A stretch of DNA of 64,000 nucleotides from Alteriqipengyuania lutimaris (lineage in GTDB: Bacteria; Pseudomonadota; Alphaproteobacteria; Sphingomonadales; Sphingomonadaceae). Under the pieces are notes generated by a model. The model made no database searches. It was not told the origin of the DNA and was given only the letters and a program-made list of their open reading frames with translations. The number at the start of each line of letters is the position of its first letter. Positions within the stretch are counted from its first letter, which is position 1. Of the stretch, positions 43,557-54,125 are shown piece by piece. The translations under genes and the position numbers were made by a program. Location: positions 558,001-622,000 of the forward strand of contig NZ_QRBB01000001.1 in assembly GCF_003363135.1 (NCBI RefSeq), in the 5' to 3' direction.

Positions 43557-44588
43557 ATGCCCGGTCCGCTTCTCGATTGCCTGCAAGGCAGGATTTCCGC
43601 CGTTCCCCCCGTCTGGTTCATGCGCCAGGCAGGGCGATACCTCTCCGAATACCGCGCCTTGCGTGAGGAGAAAGGCGGGTTCCTCGATCTCGTCTATGAC
43701 AGCGAGGCGGCGTGCGAGGTCACGCTGCAGCCGATCCGGCGCTTCGGTTTCGATGGCGCGATTCTCTTTTCCGATATTCTGATCGTGCCGCACGCAATGG
43801 GTCAGAAGCTGGAGTTTCTTGCCGGAGAGGGACCGAAGCTGTCCCCCCCGCTTGCCGAGAGTGAAATGCAGCAGCTGAGCGGCGATCCCTCCCGCTACGA
43901 TCCGGTTTATGAAACCGTGCGGCTATGTCGCGAGCAGCTCTCGCCCGATGTCACCATGCTCGGTTTTGCGGGATCGCCCTGGACCGTCGCGACCTACATG
44001 ATCGCGGGCGAGGGGAGCCGGGACCAGCACGAAGCGCGTGCGATGGCTTATCGCGATCCGGGCAAGTTGAGCGCCATCATAGGCGCGGTTGCGGATCAGA
44101 CGATTTCCTATCTGCGCGGGCAGATCGACGCCGGCGCCGAAGCGGTGCAGCTGTTCGACAGTTGGGCGAGCAGCCTTGCGCCGGACGAATTCGACCGCTG
44201 GGTGATCGAGCCCAACGCCGCGATCGTCGCAGCGCTGAAGGAAACGCATCCCGGTGTCCCGGTGATCGGTTTTCCCAAGGGCGCGGGCGAGAAGCTTCCC
44301 CGCTACGCAGCGCGCACGGGCGTCGATGCGATCGGGCTCGACGAGACGCTGGATCCCGAATGGGCGCACGCCGCCTTGCCCAAGGGAATGCCGGTGCAGG
44401 GCAATCTCGATCCGCTGCTGCTGCTCGCCGGCGGCGATCGGTTGGATGCCGCCGTGGTCCATATCCTCGAGAGCCTGAAGGGCCGGCCGCACGTCTTCAA
44501 TCTCGGCCATGGGATCGACCGGCGCACGCCCATCGCCCATGTCGAGCAGGCGCTTTCGACTTTGCGCAATTGGCAACGCCCGGCTTAG
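43557..44588 (+). CDS. hemE: Uroporphyrinogen decarboxylase
   Basis: 343 residues. The N-terminal signature PPVWFMRQAGRYLSEYR holds the conserved Arg pair, and GFAGSPWTVATYM and NLGHGIDRRTP are family blocks. It converts uroporphyrinogen III to coproporphyrinogen III in haem synthesis, serving the cytochromes of the bc1 complex. ATG 43557 is 16 bases after the AT-rich stretch, so its promoter overlaps the candidate origin, as described for Caulobacter hemE. hemJ follows 16 bases after its stop. Confidence 0.96.
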   Translation: MPGPLLDCLQGRISAVPPVWFMRQAGRYLSEYRALREEKGGFLDLVYDSEAACEVTLQPIRRFGFDGAILFSDILIVPHAMGQKLEFLAGEGPKLSPPLAESEMQQLSGDPSRYDPVYETVRLCREQLSPDVTMLGFAGSPWTVATYMIAGEGSRDQHEARAMAYRDPGKLSAIIGAVADQTISYLRGQIDAGAEAVQLFDSWASSLAPDEFDRWVIEPNAAIVAALKETHPGVPVIGFPKGAGEKLPRYAARTGVDAIGLDETLDPEWAHAALPKGMPVQGNLDPLLLLAGGDRLDAAVVHILESLKGRPHVFNLGHGIDRRTPIAHVEQALSTLRNWQRPA

Positions 44589-44604
44589 GCGATAGGGCGA
44601 GGAC

Positions 44605-45048
44605 ATGCAGGAAACGCTCGGAATGCTCTATTTCTGGATGAAGGCCGGCCACATCATCTTCATGGTGTTCTGGCTCGCCGGCCTTTTCATGCTGCCGCGC
44701 CAGCTGGTCTACATGCATGGCGCAGCGCCCGGATCGGACGAGGAATCGCTGTGGGCAGGACGCACCCGCCAGCTGGCGAAGATCATCCTGACGCCCAGCA
44801 TCGTCGTGACCTGGATTCTCGGCCTGACGCTGTCGGTCACAATCGGCGCATGGGACCAGGGCTGGTTCCACGCCAAGCTGTTGCTGGTGCTGATCCTGAG
44901 CGGTTATCACGGTTACATGATCGCGCTGTCGAAGAAGATGGCGCGGGGGGAGCGTCCGCTGGCCGAAAAGCGGCTGCGCCTTTTTGGCGAAGTCCCTGCA
45001 CTGCTCCTCGCGCTGATCGTCGTGCTGGTGATCGTAAAGCCCTTCTGA
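44605..45048 (+). CDS. hemJ: HemJ-type protoporphyrinogen IX oxidase
   Basis: 147 residues with four membrane helices. Family marks are the His in WMKAGHIIFMVFWLAGLFMLPRQLVYM (quoted in part, KAGHIIFMVFWLAGLF), the Arg in MLPRQLVY and KLLLVLILSGYHGYM with another His. HemJ (UPF0093) oxidises protoporphyrinogen to protoporphyrin IX and is the usual enzyme in alphaproteobacteria lacking HemG and HemY. Position directly after hemE supports this over the CopD label. Confidence 0.9.
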   Translation: MQETLGMLYFWMKAGHIIFMVFWLAGLFMLPRQLVYMHGAAPGSDEESLWAGRTRQLAKIILTPSIVVTWILGLTLSVTIGAWDQGWFHAKLLLVLILSGYHGYMIALSKKMARGERPLAEKRLRLFGEVPALLLALIVVLVIVKPF

Positions 45049-45227
45049 TCGAGTTTTTGTGCGCCAAGCTCGATTGACCTGAGCGGGCGGGCGGCCTATT
45101 TCCGTTCCAGACCCGTCCGGGTATCTGGTGGCACAAAGCTGCTGCCGCACACTGCTTTCCCCAAGCGTCACATACGGCACCTGGCATTCCTGCGCCTCGG
45201 GCACGAATTTCCTCGGATAAAATATCT

Positions 45228-46493
<1,266 letters not shown>

Positions 46494-46497
46494 CGGC

Positions 46498-47016
46498 ATG
46501 TGCCGTGCCGTGATTACCGGGGCGCCGGGGTCGGGCAAGTCGACCCTGCTTGCCGAGGTGGCGCGGCGCGGAATTGCTACGGGGGACGAGGTCGCACGGA
46601 GGATACTCCAGGTTCCCGGTGGGATGGAAATGCGTGCGGAGCGGCCGACCGACTTCGCGCTCGCGATGCTGGAGGCGCAGCGCGCGTTGTGGGACTGCGC
46701 AGGGAAGGGCGACTTGCCGATCCTGTTCGACCGGGGCTTCCCCGATATCGTCGGCTTCCTGAGGCTGGAGGGGCTCGCTGTGTCGCCCGAGGTCGATGCG
46801 GCATGCCGCAATTACCGATACGGAGGTCCGGTCTTCCACGCTCCGCCTTGGCGCGAGATCTATCGACAGGACGACGAGCGCATCCAGACATGGGAAGAGG
46901 CGGTCGAAAGCGATTCGGCGGTGCTCGGCGCTTGGCGCGATTACGGCTACAGCCCGGTCACATTGCCCTTCGCTGACCCTGCAACCCGCGCCGATTTCGT
47001 GCTCGAGAGGCTATGA
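46498..47016 (+). CDS. AAA-type P-loop ATPase, NadR/AAA_28-like
   Basis: 172 residues. Walker A is ITGAPGSGKSTLLAEVARRG near 7-20, and the lid/partner region has LFDRGFPDIVGFL and the Tyr/Arg block CRNYRYGGPVFHAPPWREIY. Such small kinase-like proteins (AAA_28) are common next to rho in sphingomonads, from memory; the substrate is unknown. The ATG follows the rho stop by four bases. The stop overlaps the 3' end of the opposing NTF2-like pseudogene. Confidence 0.85.
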   Translation: MCRAVITGAPGSGKSTLLAEVARRGIATGDEVARRILQVPGGMEMRAERPTDFALAMLEAQRALWDCAGKGDLPILFDRGFPDIVGFLRLEGLAVSPEVDAACRNYRYGGPVFHAPPWREIYRQDDERIQTWEEAVESDSAVLGAWRDYGYSPVTLPFADPATRADFVLERL

Positions 47017-47411
47017 GGCGGATGCTTTCCCAAGCTGCGCCGCCATCATCTCCCAGACCTTGTTCACCGCCTTGATCGGGCGGATCATCACCTTGAAATC
47101 GGTGATTTCCCTTCGTCTGAGAAACTGATGATATCGACGCCGTTCACCGTGATATCATCCAGCACGCAGGTGAATTCGAGCATGGCGTGATTGCCCTGCA
47201 CGATTTCGCGCTCGTACCGGAACTGGCCTTGGCCGAGCGTCGCGGCGGCAGCCGATAAATAGGCGACCACCAGCGCGCGACCCTCCTGAGGGGTGTGCAC
47301 GACCGGCGAATGGAACACGGCATCCTCTGCCACGAGCCGCGCCAACCGCTCCGGGTCGGGAGCGGTGGCGAGGGCGTGCCATTCGGCGAGCCCCTGCTCG
47401 GCCGGTGTCAT
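47011..47411 (-). pseudogene. NTF2-like (SnoaL) protein with a one-base frameshift
   Basis: The intact part (47411 to about 47109) encodes MTPAEQGLAEWHALATAPD...GVDIISFSDEG and then, in the first frame, stops early at 47088 after GKSPISR. Shifting the frame by one base at the AAA run (47106-47108) restores ITDFKVMIRPIKAVNKVWEMM, exactly the family's usual end, with a TAG at 47011-47013. So one base is missing in the run, either a real mutation or a sequencing error. The 107-codon short form may still be made. The ATG overlaps the dienelactone hydrolase stop. Confidence 0.82.
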
Positions 47412-48103
47412 CCCAGATGCTCGGCGAAGAAGTCCATCGTGCGCTTGTCGGCGAGCTGCGCGTTCTCTTCGTCGCGGCGTTGGCCGAACTGGGTTGCGAA
47501 GCCGTGATCCATTCCCTCGTAATCATGCAGCGTCACCTTGGGGTGATCGTCGAGCCCGTCGTGCATCGCCTTTTGCGTGTCCTTGTCGACGAAGCCGTCC
47601 TCTGTCGGGATGTGCAGCATCAGCGGGTTGGCGATGGCGTCCTTCTCGCGCAGCAGCTCGTCGACGCCGACCGCGTAGTAGCCAACCGTGGCATCGGAGT
47701 CGGACCGTGCCGCAGTCATGTAGGCAAGCCGCCCGCCGAGGCAGTAGCCGACAGCGCCGACCTTCTTGCCGCTGTCCTCGCGCGCCCATTTGATGGTCGC
47801 CTCGATATCGCGCACTCCGGCGTCCTGATCGAACTTGCCCATGAGATCGAGCGCCTTCTGGAATTCGGGCTCGATATCAGGATCGAGCTCGATGCCTTCG
47901 CCCAGCTGCCAGAAGAGATCGGGGGCGACCGCGAGATAGCCGTCTTCGGCCAGCAGGTCGCACTTGCGGCGGATACCGGCGTTGACCCCGAATATCTCCT
48001 GGATCACAACGATGGCGGCACGGGGCGTGCCTTCGGGCCGGGCGACGTAGGCCATGAAGTCCTTGTCCCCGTCGAGGGTGGTGATGCGTGTCGTTTCGCT
48101 CAT
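47408..48103 (-). CDS. Dienelactone hydrolase family protein
   Basis: 231 residues, alpha/beta hydrolase. The nucleophile Cys is in VGAVGYCLGGRLAY near 123, the acid in HIPTEDGFVDKD and the His in GMDHGFATQ. Also typical are VVIQEIFGVN and GYLAVAPDLF. Relatives open dienelactones in aromatic degradation, but many act on other esters. The start MSETTRITTLDGD is standard. The 3' end overlaps the NTF2-like gene by four bases. The gene is divergent from the DUF6489 gene across 92 bases. Confidence 0.92.
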   Translation of the reverse strand: MSETTRITTLDGDKDFMAYVARPEGTPRAAIVVIQEIFGVNAGIRRKCDLLAEDGYLAVAPDLFWQLGEGIELDPDIEPEFQKALDLMGKFDQDAGVRDIEATIKWAREDSGKKVGAVGYCLGGRLAYMTAARSDSDATVGYYAVGVDELLREKDAIANPLMLHIPTEDGFVDKDTQKAMHDGLDDHPKVTLHDYEGMDHGFATQFGQRRDEENAQLADKRTMDFFAEHLG

Positions 48104-48195
48104 CGAATTGCTCCCGTCCTTGGTCGATACCGGCGCTTGCGCGCCTGCTTTGTGCGGCCCACATAGCCTTCAACAGAGGCAACGGAGAAGTCCCG

Positions 48196-48465
48196 ATGAA
48201 GGTCCACGTGGAAATCGACTGCACGCCCGAAGAAGCCCGCGCCTTCATGGGCCTGCCCGATCTTTCCAAGGCACAGGCGGCCTATTCCGAAGGGATGGAG
48301 CGGGCGATGCGGGGCGTATCCAACCCTGACCAGCTACAGGAGCTGGCGCGGACGATGGCGCCGATGGGGCAGGCGGGGCTCAAGATGTTCCAGGCCTTCA
48401 TGGAAGGCAGCACCGGGGCCGGTTCGCGTGGGAAGTCCGGAAGCGAGACGAAAACTGGCGACTGA
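48196..48465 (+). CDS. DUF6489 family protein
   Basis: 89 residues. The start MKVHVEIDCTPEEARAFMGLPDL and the block MERAMRGVSNPDQLQELARTMAP are those of DUF6489, a small sphingomonad protein of unknown function. The C-terminus is Ser/Gly/Lys-rich and disordered. ATG 48196 follows GGAGAAG. Its last 38 bases overlap the mnmE start region, in another frame. A parS-like palindrome (12/16) lies at its start codon region. Confidence 0.85.
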   Translation: MKVHVEIDCTPEEARAFMGLPDLSKAQAAYSEGMERAMRGVSNPDQLQELARTMAPMGQAGLKMFQAFMEGSTGAGSRGKSGSETKTGD

Positions 48466-49747
48466 TCCGCGCGACACGATTTTCGCGCTGTCCTCCGGCT
48501 CTCCGCCTTGCGGTGTGGCCGTCATCCGCGTGTCCGGTCCGCGCGCAGGCCAGGCGCTCGAGACGCTGACGGGGTCGCTGCCCGAGCAACGGCGGGCGAG
48601 CGTGCGACAGGTTGTCGATCCGCAGGCCGGCTGGCTGGATGAGGCGCTGGTGCTCTGGATGCCGGGCCCGCGAAGCGCGACAGGTGAGGATTGTGCCGAG
48701 ATCCATTGCCATGGGGGTCGCGCGGTCATTCGCGCGATCGAGGCCGCGCTTGAGCGCTCCTGCGATCTGCGCGCGGCGGAGGCGGGGGAGTTCACGCGCC
48801 GCGCTTTCCAGAACGGCCGGATGGACCTTCTCGAGGCCGAGGCGCTGGGCGACATGCTGAGCGCCGAGACCGAACTGCAGCGCGCGGTGCTGGCCCGCTC
48901 GCTGGGCGGGCATGCCTCGGCGGTCGTCGGTCGCTGGCGCGAGGCGGTCCTTGGTGCGTCCGCCGTCGTAGAACAGGAGCTCGATTTCTCGGACGAGGAC
49001 GAGGAGGGCGTGGCGCCTCCTGCGGTCTGGCGGGGCGATCTGCGGGGCGTAGTTGATGAAATGCATGCGTGGCTGGCTGCTCCGTCGGCGGACAAGCTGC
49101 GCGAGGGGCTGCGGATCGTGCTCGCCGGGCCGCCCAACTCGGGCAAATCGAGCCTTTTCAATGCGATCCTCGACGAATCGGCGGCGATCGTCTCGCCGAT
49201 AGCGGGCACGACGCGCGACGCGATCGAGCGGCCGATCGCGCTGGGCGGGGTGCCGTTCCTGCTGGTCGATACGGCCGGTCTGCGCGCCGACAGCGCCGAT
49301 GCGATCGAGCGGATCGGCATTTCACGTGCGGAGGAAGAGCTGGCGCGCGCGGATATTGTCCTGTGGCTGGGTCCGGAAGGGGAGGGGCCGCAAGGCGCGC
49401 TCGAAGTGTCGAGCATGGTCGATCTGCCCGACGGCCCGCGCAAGAGCGATGGCGCGCTTCGGGTCTCTTCGCTGACGCGGCAGGGGCTGCACGAAATGCT
49501 CGATGCGATTGCGGAGGCGGGTCGGGACCGGCTTCCGCGACCGGGTCAGGTCGCGGTCTCGCGCCGCCAGCGAGAGCACCTCGTCGCGGCGAGCAACGCG
49601 ATCGCGAGCGCCATCGAAGAGAGCGATCCGCTCTTGGCAGGCGAAATCCTGAGGCAGGCGCGACATGCGATGGACCGGATGCTGGGCAATGTCGCGACCG
49701 AGGACATGCTCGACGCGCTCTTCGGCCGCTTCTGCATCGGCAAGTAG
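48428..49747 (+). CDS. mnmE: tRNA modification GTPase MnmE
   Basis: 439 residues. The folate-binding N-terminal domain has [25 protein letters not shown] (quoted in part: TIFALSSG). The inserted G domain has P-loop [15 protein letters not shown] near 236 and DTAGLR. It ends with the signature CIGK. With MnmG it makes 5-carboxymethylaminomethyluridine in tRNA wobble positions. The start is uncertain: GTG 48428 is the only standard in-frame codon and overlaps DUF6489 by 38 bases. A parS site begins at the base after its stop. Confidence 0.94.
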   Translation: MGSPEARRKLATDPRDTIFALSSGSPPCGVAVIRVSGPRAGQALETLTGSLPEQRRASVRQVVDPQAGWLDEALVLWMPGPRSATGEDCAEIHCHGGRAVIRAIEAALERSCDLRAAEAGEFTRRAFQNGRMDLLEAEALGDMLSAETELQRAVLARSLGGHASAVVGRWREAVLGASAVVEQELDFSDEDEEGVAPPAVWRGDLRGVVDEMHAWLAAPSADKLREGLRIVLAGPPNSGKSSLFNAILDESAAIVSPIAGTTRDAIERPIALGGVPFLLVDTAGLRADSADAIERIGISRAEEELARADIVLWLGPEGEGPQGALEVSSMVDLPDGPRKSDGALRVSSLTRQGLHEMLDAIAEAGRDRLPRPGQVAVSRRQREHLVAASNAIASAIEESDPLLAGEILRQARHAMDRMLGNVATEDMLDALFGRFCIGK

Positions 49748-49763
49748 TGTTCCACGTGGAACA
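49748..49763. promoter_or_regulatory. parS site 1 (between mnmE and mnmG)
   Basis: Perfect 16-bp palindrome TGTTCCACGTGGAACA, in the 61-base gap between mnmE and mnmG. It matches the bacterial parS consensus TGTTNCACGTGNAACA, to which ParB binds and where it loads onto DNA. It lies 3.3 kb upstream of parB. Confidence 0.93.
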
Positions 49764-49808
49764 TCATCGCCTCTGGCAGACGTCTCCCGTCGCCCCTATA
49801 AAGACCAC

Positions 49809-51662
49809 ATGCGGCATTATCCGATCATCATCATCGGCGGCGGTCACGCCGGCGTAGAGGCAGCTTGTGTTGCCGCACGCATGGGCGTGCGCGTGGCGCT
49901 GGTGACGATGGACGCCGCGAAGATCGGTGCGATGAGCTGCAACCCGGCGATCGGAGGGCTCGGCAAGGGGCACCTCGTGCGCGAGGTCGATGCCTTCGAT
50001 GGTGTGCTCGGCAGGGCCGCCGATGCGGGTGCGATCCATTACCGCATGCTCAACCGATCGAAGGGCAGCGCGGTGTGGGGCCCGCGTGTCCAGGCCGATC
50101 GCACGCTTTTCGGCGCAGCGGTGCGGGCTCAGGTGGCCGCAGAGCCGACGCTCGACGTGCTCGAAGGCGAAGTCACCGGTCTGCGGATCGAGGGCGACCG
50201 CATGCGCGGCCTAACCTTGGGCGATGGGGCCGAGATCGGGTGCGAGGCCGCCGTATTGTGCACCGGCACTTTCCTCGGCGGCATCCTCTTTCGCGGCGAA
50301 GAACGGCACGTCGGGGGCCGCTTGGGCGAGGGGTCCGCGGCGACGCTCGCCGCGCAACTACGTGAAGTCGCGCTTCCTCTTGCGCGACTCAAGACCGGCA
50401 CGCCGCCGAGGCTCGACGGACGAACGATCGACTGGGCCCGGCTCGACGTGCAGCCATCGGACGCGGACGGGTGGACGATGTCGCCGCTCTCCAGAGGGCG
50501 GAGCAATCCGCAGGTGTTCTGCGCGGTGACCCGGACCAACGCGCAAAGCCACGATATCATCCGCGCCAATCTCTCGCGCTCGCCGCTCTTTTCGGGAGCG
50601 ATCGGCGCCAAGGGGCCGCGCTATTGCCCCTCGATCGAGGACAAGATTCATCGCTTCGGCGACCGCGACGGCCATCAGATCTTCCTCGAGCCCGAAGGCC
50701 TCGACACGCCGCTCGTCTATCCCAACGGGATCAGCACTTCGTTGCCGGTCGACGTCCAGGAGGGTTTCCTGCGCGCCATCGAAGGCCTCGAGCAGGTGAG
50801 GGTGGCCGAGCCGGGTTATGCGGTCGAATATGATCACGTGGATCCCCGCTCGCTGGACCGCGGGTTGCAGATGCGCAACCTTCGTGGGCTCTATTGCGCG
50901 GGCCAGATCAACGGGACGACCGGTTACGAGGAAGCGGCGGCACAGGGGCTGATGGCGGGGCTCCACGCTGCGTGCGCCGTAGCCGGTCGCGATCTTCCCG
51001 CGCTCGATCGGGCGAATTCCTATATGGCGGTGATGGTCGATGATCTGACGCTGCACGGGGTGAGCGAGCCCTATCGGATGCTGACCGCGCGCGCCGAATA
51101 TCGCCTCCGCCTTCGCGCCAATAATGCGAGCACCCGACTGACCCCGCTGGCGATCGCCAGCGGATGCGTTTCGGGTGAAAGGCGCGCATGGTTCGAGGCA
51201 CGTGAAGCAGAGCGTGAATCGGTCGAAGGCGCGCTCGCCACCGAGCGTTCGCCATCCGAGATGCGCGCGCTGGGCTTCAGCGCGAGCGACGATGCGGGCC
51301 GACAGCCGCTGCGGGACTGGGCCCGCTTTCCAGGGTACGATTTGGGTCGGTTTGCGCAAGAAGGGCTTGTTCCACGTGAAACAGACGCCGAGTTGCGCGA
51401 AGAAATCGCCGAAGACCTCCATTATGCGCCCTATGTTGCGCGTCAGGATGCCGAATTGCGCGAACTGCGCGCGAACGAGCGGATCGGTCTCGCGCCGAAC
51501 TTCCCTTTCCCCCAGGTTCCGGGACTTTCGAACGAAATGGTCGAACGGCTGACGGCGTCTCGCCCCAATAGCCTCGCACAGGCGGCGCGCGTCCCCGGTG
51601 TGACTCCGGCCGCGATAGCCGCGCTGCTGGTCTTCGCGCGCAAGCACGCCACCGCAGCATGA
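49809..51662 (+). CDS. mnmG: tRNA uridine-5-carboxymethylaminomethyl modification enzyme MnmG
   Basis: 617 residues, normal size. The FAD loop is [20 protein letters not shown] near 8-25, with [19 protein letters not shown] [16 protein letters not shown] and [17 protein letters not shown]. MnmE and MnmG act together on wobble uridines. ATG 49809 gives the standard [11 protein letters not shown] start. A parS site within codons for VPRET (51368-51383) lies in the C-terminal third. Its stop overlaps the rsmG start, the classical gidA-gidB order. Confidence 0.97.
   Translation: MRHYPIIIIGGGHAGVEAACVAARMGVRVALVTMDAAKIGAMSCNPAIGGLGKGHLVREVDAFDGVLGRAADAGAIHYRMLNRSKGSAVWGPRVQADRTLFGAAVRAQVAAEPTLDVLEGEVTGLRIEGDRMRGLTLGDGAEIGCEAAVLCTGTFLGGILFRGEERHVGGRLGEGSAATLAAQLREVALPLARLKTGTPPRLDGRTIDWARLDVQPSDADGWTMSPLSRGRSNPQVFCAVTRTNAQSHDIIRANLSRSPLFSGAIGAKGPRYCPSIEDKIHRFGDRDGHQIFLEPEGLDTPLVYPNGISTSLPVDVQEGFLRAIEGLEQVRVAEPGYAVEYDHVDPRSLDRGLQMRNLRGLYCAGQINGTTGYEEAAAQGLMAGLHAACAVAGRDLPALDRANSYMAVMVDDLTLHGVSEPYRMLTARAEYRLRLRANNASTRLTPLAIASGCVSGERRAWFEAREAERESVEGALATERSPSEMRALGFSASDDAGRQPLRDWARFPGYDLGRFAQEGLVPRETDAELREEIAEDLHYAPYVARQDAELRELRANERIGLAPNFPFPQVPGLSNEMVERLTASRPNSLAQAARVPGVTPAAIAALLVFARKHATAA
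51368..51383. promoter_or_regulatory. parS site 2 (inside mnmG)
   Basis: TGTTCCACGTGAAACA, one step from a perfect palindrome and fitting the parS consensus. It lies within mnmG codons that read VPRET. ParB can bind it without regard to the coding role of the DNA. Confidence 0.9.
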
Positions 51663-52312
51663 TGATCGAGACCGAAGAGCAGGCGAGGGCGTTCGTAGCC
51701 GACCTATGCAGCAGCGACGCATTTTCCGCATTGGAGCGATTTGCTGCCGAATTGCTGATCGAGGCGGCAAAACAGAACCTCATCGCACGTTCTACCACCG
51801 ATACGCTGTGGCAGCGCCATTTTGCGGATAGCGCCCAGCTTCTCGATCATGTTCCACGTGAAACGGACGGCGCCGATGCCCATCCCTGGCTCGATCTGGG
51901 CAGCGGGGCAGGCTTTCCCGGGATCGTCATGGCGATCATGCGGCCCGAAGTCCCGCATGTTCTGGTCGAATCGCGCGCACGCCGCGTCGAGTGGCTCGAG
52001 CGCATGGTGGCGCTGGCGGGGCTCAAGCAGTGCCGAGTCGTTCACTCGCGGCTGGAGAAGGTGGAGAGCTTTCCCGCGGGTGTCATAACCGCACGCGCCT
52101 TCGCTCCGCTGCCACAACTCATCAGCTTGTCCGCACGCTTTTCCACCACGGGCACCACTTGGCTCTTGCCCAAGGGGCGCTCGGCAGCGCAGGAAAGGGA
52201 TGAGCTTGATTCTCCGCAGCGCGCGATGTTTCACGTGAAACAATCGGTCACGAGCCGCGACGCTGCCATTCTGGTCGGAACGGGCCGGCCCAAAACGGGG
52301 AGCCGCACATGA
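51659..52312 (+). CDS. rsmG: 16S rRNA 7-methylguanosine(527) methyltransferase RsmG
   Basis: 217 residues. The SAM loop is [18 protein letters not shown] near 77-92, and the target region has [17 protein letters not shown] with KGRSAAQE later. It methylates 16S rRNA G527. The start is ATG 51659 or the next ATG 51662; both overlap the mnmG stop. It contains two parS sites, in codons for VPRET (51850-51865) and FHVKQ (52227-52242). parA overlaps its stop. Confidence 0.95.
   Translation: MMIETEEQARAFVADLCSSDAFSALERFAAELLIEAAKQNLIARSTTDTLWQRHFADSAQLLDHVPRETDGADAHPWLDLGSGAGFPGIVMAIMRPEVPHVLVESRARRVEWLERMVALAGLKQCRVVHSRLEKVESFPAGVITARAFAPLPQLISLSARFSTTGTTWLLPKGRSAAQERDELDSPQRAMFHVKQSVTSRDAAILVGTGRPKTGSRT
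51850..51865. promoter_or_regulatory. parS site 3 (inside rsmG)
   Basis: TGTTCCACGTGAAACG, differing from parS site 2 only at the last base. It lies in the rsmG frame as HVPRETD, the same peptide and frame as in mnmG. Confidence 0.85.
52227..52242. promoter_or_regulatory. parS site 4 (end of rsmG)
   Basis: Perfect palindrome TGTTTCACGTGAAACA, the classical bacterial parS. It reads MFHVKQ in rsmG and lies 68 bases before the parA start codon. Confidence 0.94.
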
Positions 52313-53088
52313 TCCGGATTGCGATTGCCAATCAGAAGGGCGGGGTCGGCAAGACGACCACGGCGATCAATATTGCCACGGCCACGGCCGCGAGCGGCTG
52401 GCGGACGCTGCTGGTCGATATGGATCCGCAGGGAAATGCTTCGACCGGGCTCGGGATTCACAGCTTGGACCGCGACTATTCCACGTATGACCTCCTCCTC
52501 GACGAGGGAACGGTCGAGCAGTGCACGCAGAAAACGCGCATTCCCAATCTCGACGTGATGCCCGCGACGCAGGATCTCAGCGGCGCCGAAGTCGAGCTGG
52601 TGAGCGAACCCGACCGGGTCGAACGGCTGAAGCGCGGTCTGGCCGCGGCGGACGGGGCCTATGACGTGTGTTTCATCGACTGCCCGCCGTCGCTCGGCCT
52701 GTTGACACTCAACGCGCTGAGCGCGGCCAATTCGCTGCTCGTGCCGCTCCAGTGCGAATTTTTCGCGCTCGAAGGGCTCAGCCAGCTGCTCCAGACGGTC
52801 GAACGCGTGCAGCAGGGCATCAATCCCACGCTCAAGATCATCGGCGTGACGCTTACGATGTTCGATCGCCGCAACCGCCTGACCGATCAGGTGGCGGAGG
52901 ACGTGCGCGAATGCCTCGGCGGGCTGGTGTTCGACACGGTCATCCCGCGCAACGTGCGCCTGTCCGAAGCGCCGAGCCACGGCCTGCCGGCGCTGATCTA
53001 CGATCACTCCTGCGCCGGAAGCCAGGCCTATATCTCCCTGGCGCGCGAATTGATCGCGCGCCTCCCCGCCCAGAGGAAAGCAGCATGA
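52309..53088 (+). CDS. parA: Chromosome partitioning ATPase ParA
   Basis: 259 residues. The deviant Walker A motif NQKGGVGKTTTAIN (both signature Lys present) is at 7-20, with FIDCPPSLGLLTLNAL (switch II) and NVRLSEAPSHG in the C-terminal part. ParA dimers bind DNA and are released by ParB-parS, pulling origins apart. The ATG overlaps the rsmG stop, and parB starts before its stop. Lack of an N-terminal helix-turn-helix points to the chromosomal type. Confidence 0.97.
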   Translation: MIRIAIANQKGGVGKTTTAINIATATAASGWRTLLVDMDPQGNASTGLGIHSLDRDYSTYDLLLDEGTVEQCTQKTRIPNLDVMPATQDLSGAEVELVSEPDRVERLKRGLAAADGAYDVCFIDCPPSLGLLTLNALSAANSLLVPLQCEFFALEGLSQLLQTVERVQQGINPTLKIIGVTLTMFDRRNRLTDQVAEDVRECLGGLVFDTVIPRNVRLSEAPSHGLPALIYDHSCAGSQAYISLARELIARLPAQRKAA

Positions 53089-54086
53089 GCGCAAAACCCG
53101 CAGCCGAATCGAGCGCCGTGAAAGCCGACGCAGCCCCCGATCGCAGCAAGCGCAAGCTCGGGCGCGGGCTCGGCGCCCTGCTCGGCGAGACGCAGCGCGA
53201 GGAGAGCATCGCGCCCGCGGAAGGCGGCACCACGATTATCGCTCCCACGAAGCCGGGCGATGCTGCCGGGGCTCCTACTTCGGGCCTCGCCTCGATCCCC
53301 GTGGCGCGGATCGAGCCGCTGCCCGGGCAGCCGCGCCAGTATTTTGAGGAGGATGCGCTCGAAGAGCTCGCGCAGTCGATCGCCCGGCGCGGCGTCATCC
53401 AGCCGATCATCGTTCGCCCGCTCGAGCGCAAGGGACGCTATCAACTGGTGGCGGGGGAACGTCGCTGGCGCGCGGCGCAGCGCGCCAAGCTGCACGAGAT
53501 TCCCGCGATCATCCGCGACCTCGACCAGCGCGAGGTGATGGCGATCGCGCTGATCGAGAACATCCAGCGCGAGGACCTCAACCCGATCGAAGAGGCGCGG
53601 GCGTACCAGCAGCTGGCCGAGGTCGAGGACATGAGCCAGGCGGATATCGCGGCGCTCGTCGACAAGTCGCGCAGCCACGTCGCCAACCTCCAGCGCCTGC
53701 TCGCGCTGCCCGAGCCGGTGATCCGGCTGGTCGAGATCGGCAAGCTCAGCATGGGCCATGCGCGCGCGCTGATCGGGAATGATCGCGCGCAGGAACTGGC
53801 CGAGGAAGCGGTCGAGAAGAACCTGTCGGTGCGCGAGATCGAGAAGCGCGTGCGGGCCAGGCCGCCGCGCGAGGCCACGGGCTCGGCGAAGAGCGAAGTG
53901 GAAGGTGCGCCTCCGGGCACCAATGCGGATATCGAGGCGGTCGAGAAGCACCTCGAGGAGTTTCTGGGTATGTCGTTGAACATCAAGCCCGATGCGGACC
54001 CGCGCTCGGGCGCGATCACGATCCGTTACAAGACGCTCGACCAGCTGGACCTGCTTTGCCAGCGCCTCACCGGCGGAGAGATCTAG
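53085..54086 (+). CDS. parB: Chromosome partitioning protein ParB
   Basis: 333 residues. The N-terminus has the ParA-stimulating KLGRGLGALLGE. The CTPase/parB domain has PGQPRQYFEEDALEELAQSI, VAGERRWRAA and ALIENIQREDLNPIEEA. The helix-turn-helix is MSQADIAALVDKSRSHVANLQRL (part). The C-terminal dimerisation end is GAITIRYKTLDQLDLLC. It loads as a CTP-dependent clamp at parS; four candidates lie 0.8-3.3 kb upstream. It overlaps parA by four bases. Confidence 0.97.
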   Translation: MSAKPAAESSAVKADAAPDRSKRKLGRGLGALLGETQREESIAPAEGGTTIIAPTKPGDAAGAPTSGLASIPVARIEPLPGQPRQYFEEDALEELAQSIARRGVIQPIIVRPLERKGRYQLVAGERRWRAAQRAKLHEIPAIIRDLDQREVMAIALIENIQREDLNPIEEARAYQQLAEVEDMSQADIAALVDKSRSHVANLQRLLALPEPVIRLVEIGKLSMGHARALIGNDRAQELAEEAVEKNLSVREIEKRVRARPPREATGSAKSEVEGAPPGTNADIEAVEKHLEEFLGMSLNIKPDADPRSGAITIRYKTLDQLDLLCQRLTGGEI

Positions 54087-54125
54087 GCCTCTCCGCCCCA
54101 CCGGCGGGCGGTCGCGGGTACTCCC

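Noticed and set aside
45049..45076. ATCGAG/CTCGAT inverted repeat after hemJ
   Set aside because: T-run is in the loop rather than after the stem; not a terminator shape.
50829..50846. CACGTG palindrome near 50838 as a fifth parS
   Set aside because: TGATCACGTGGATC keeps only the central CACGTG; flanking bases do not match the GTTNC arms.
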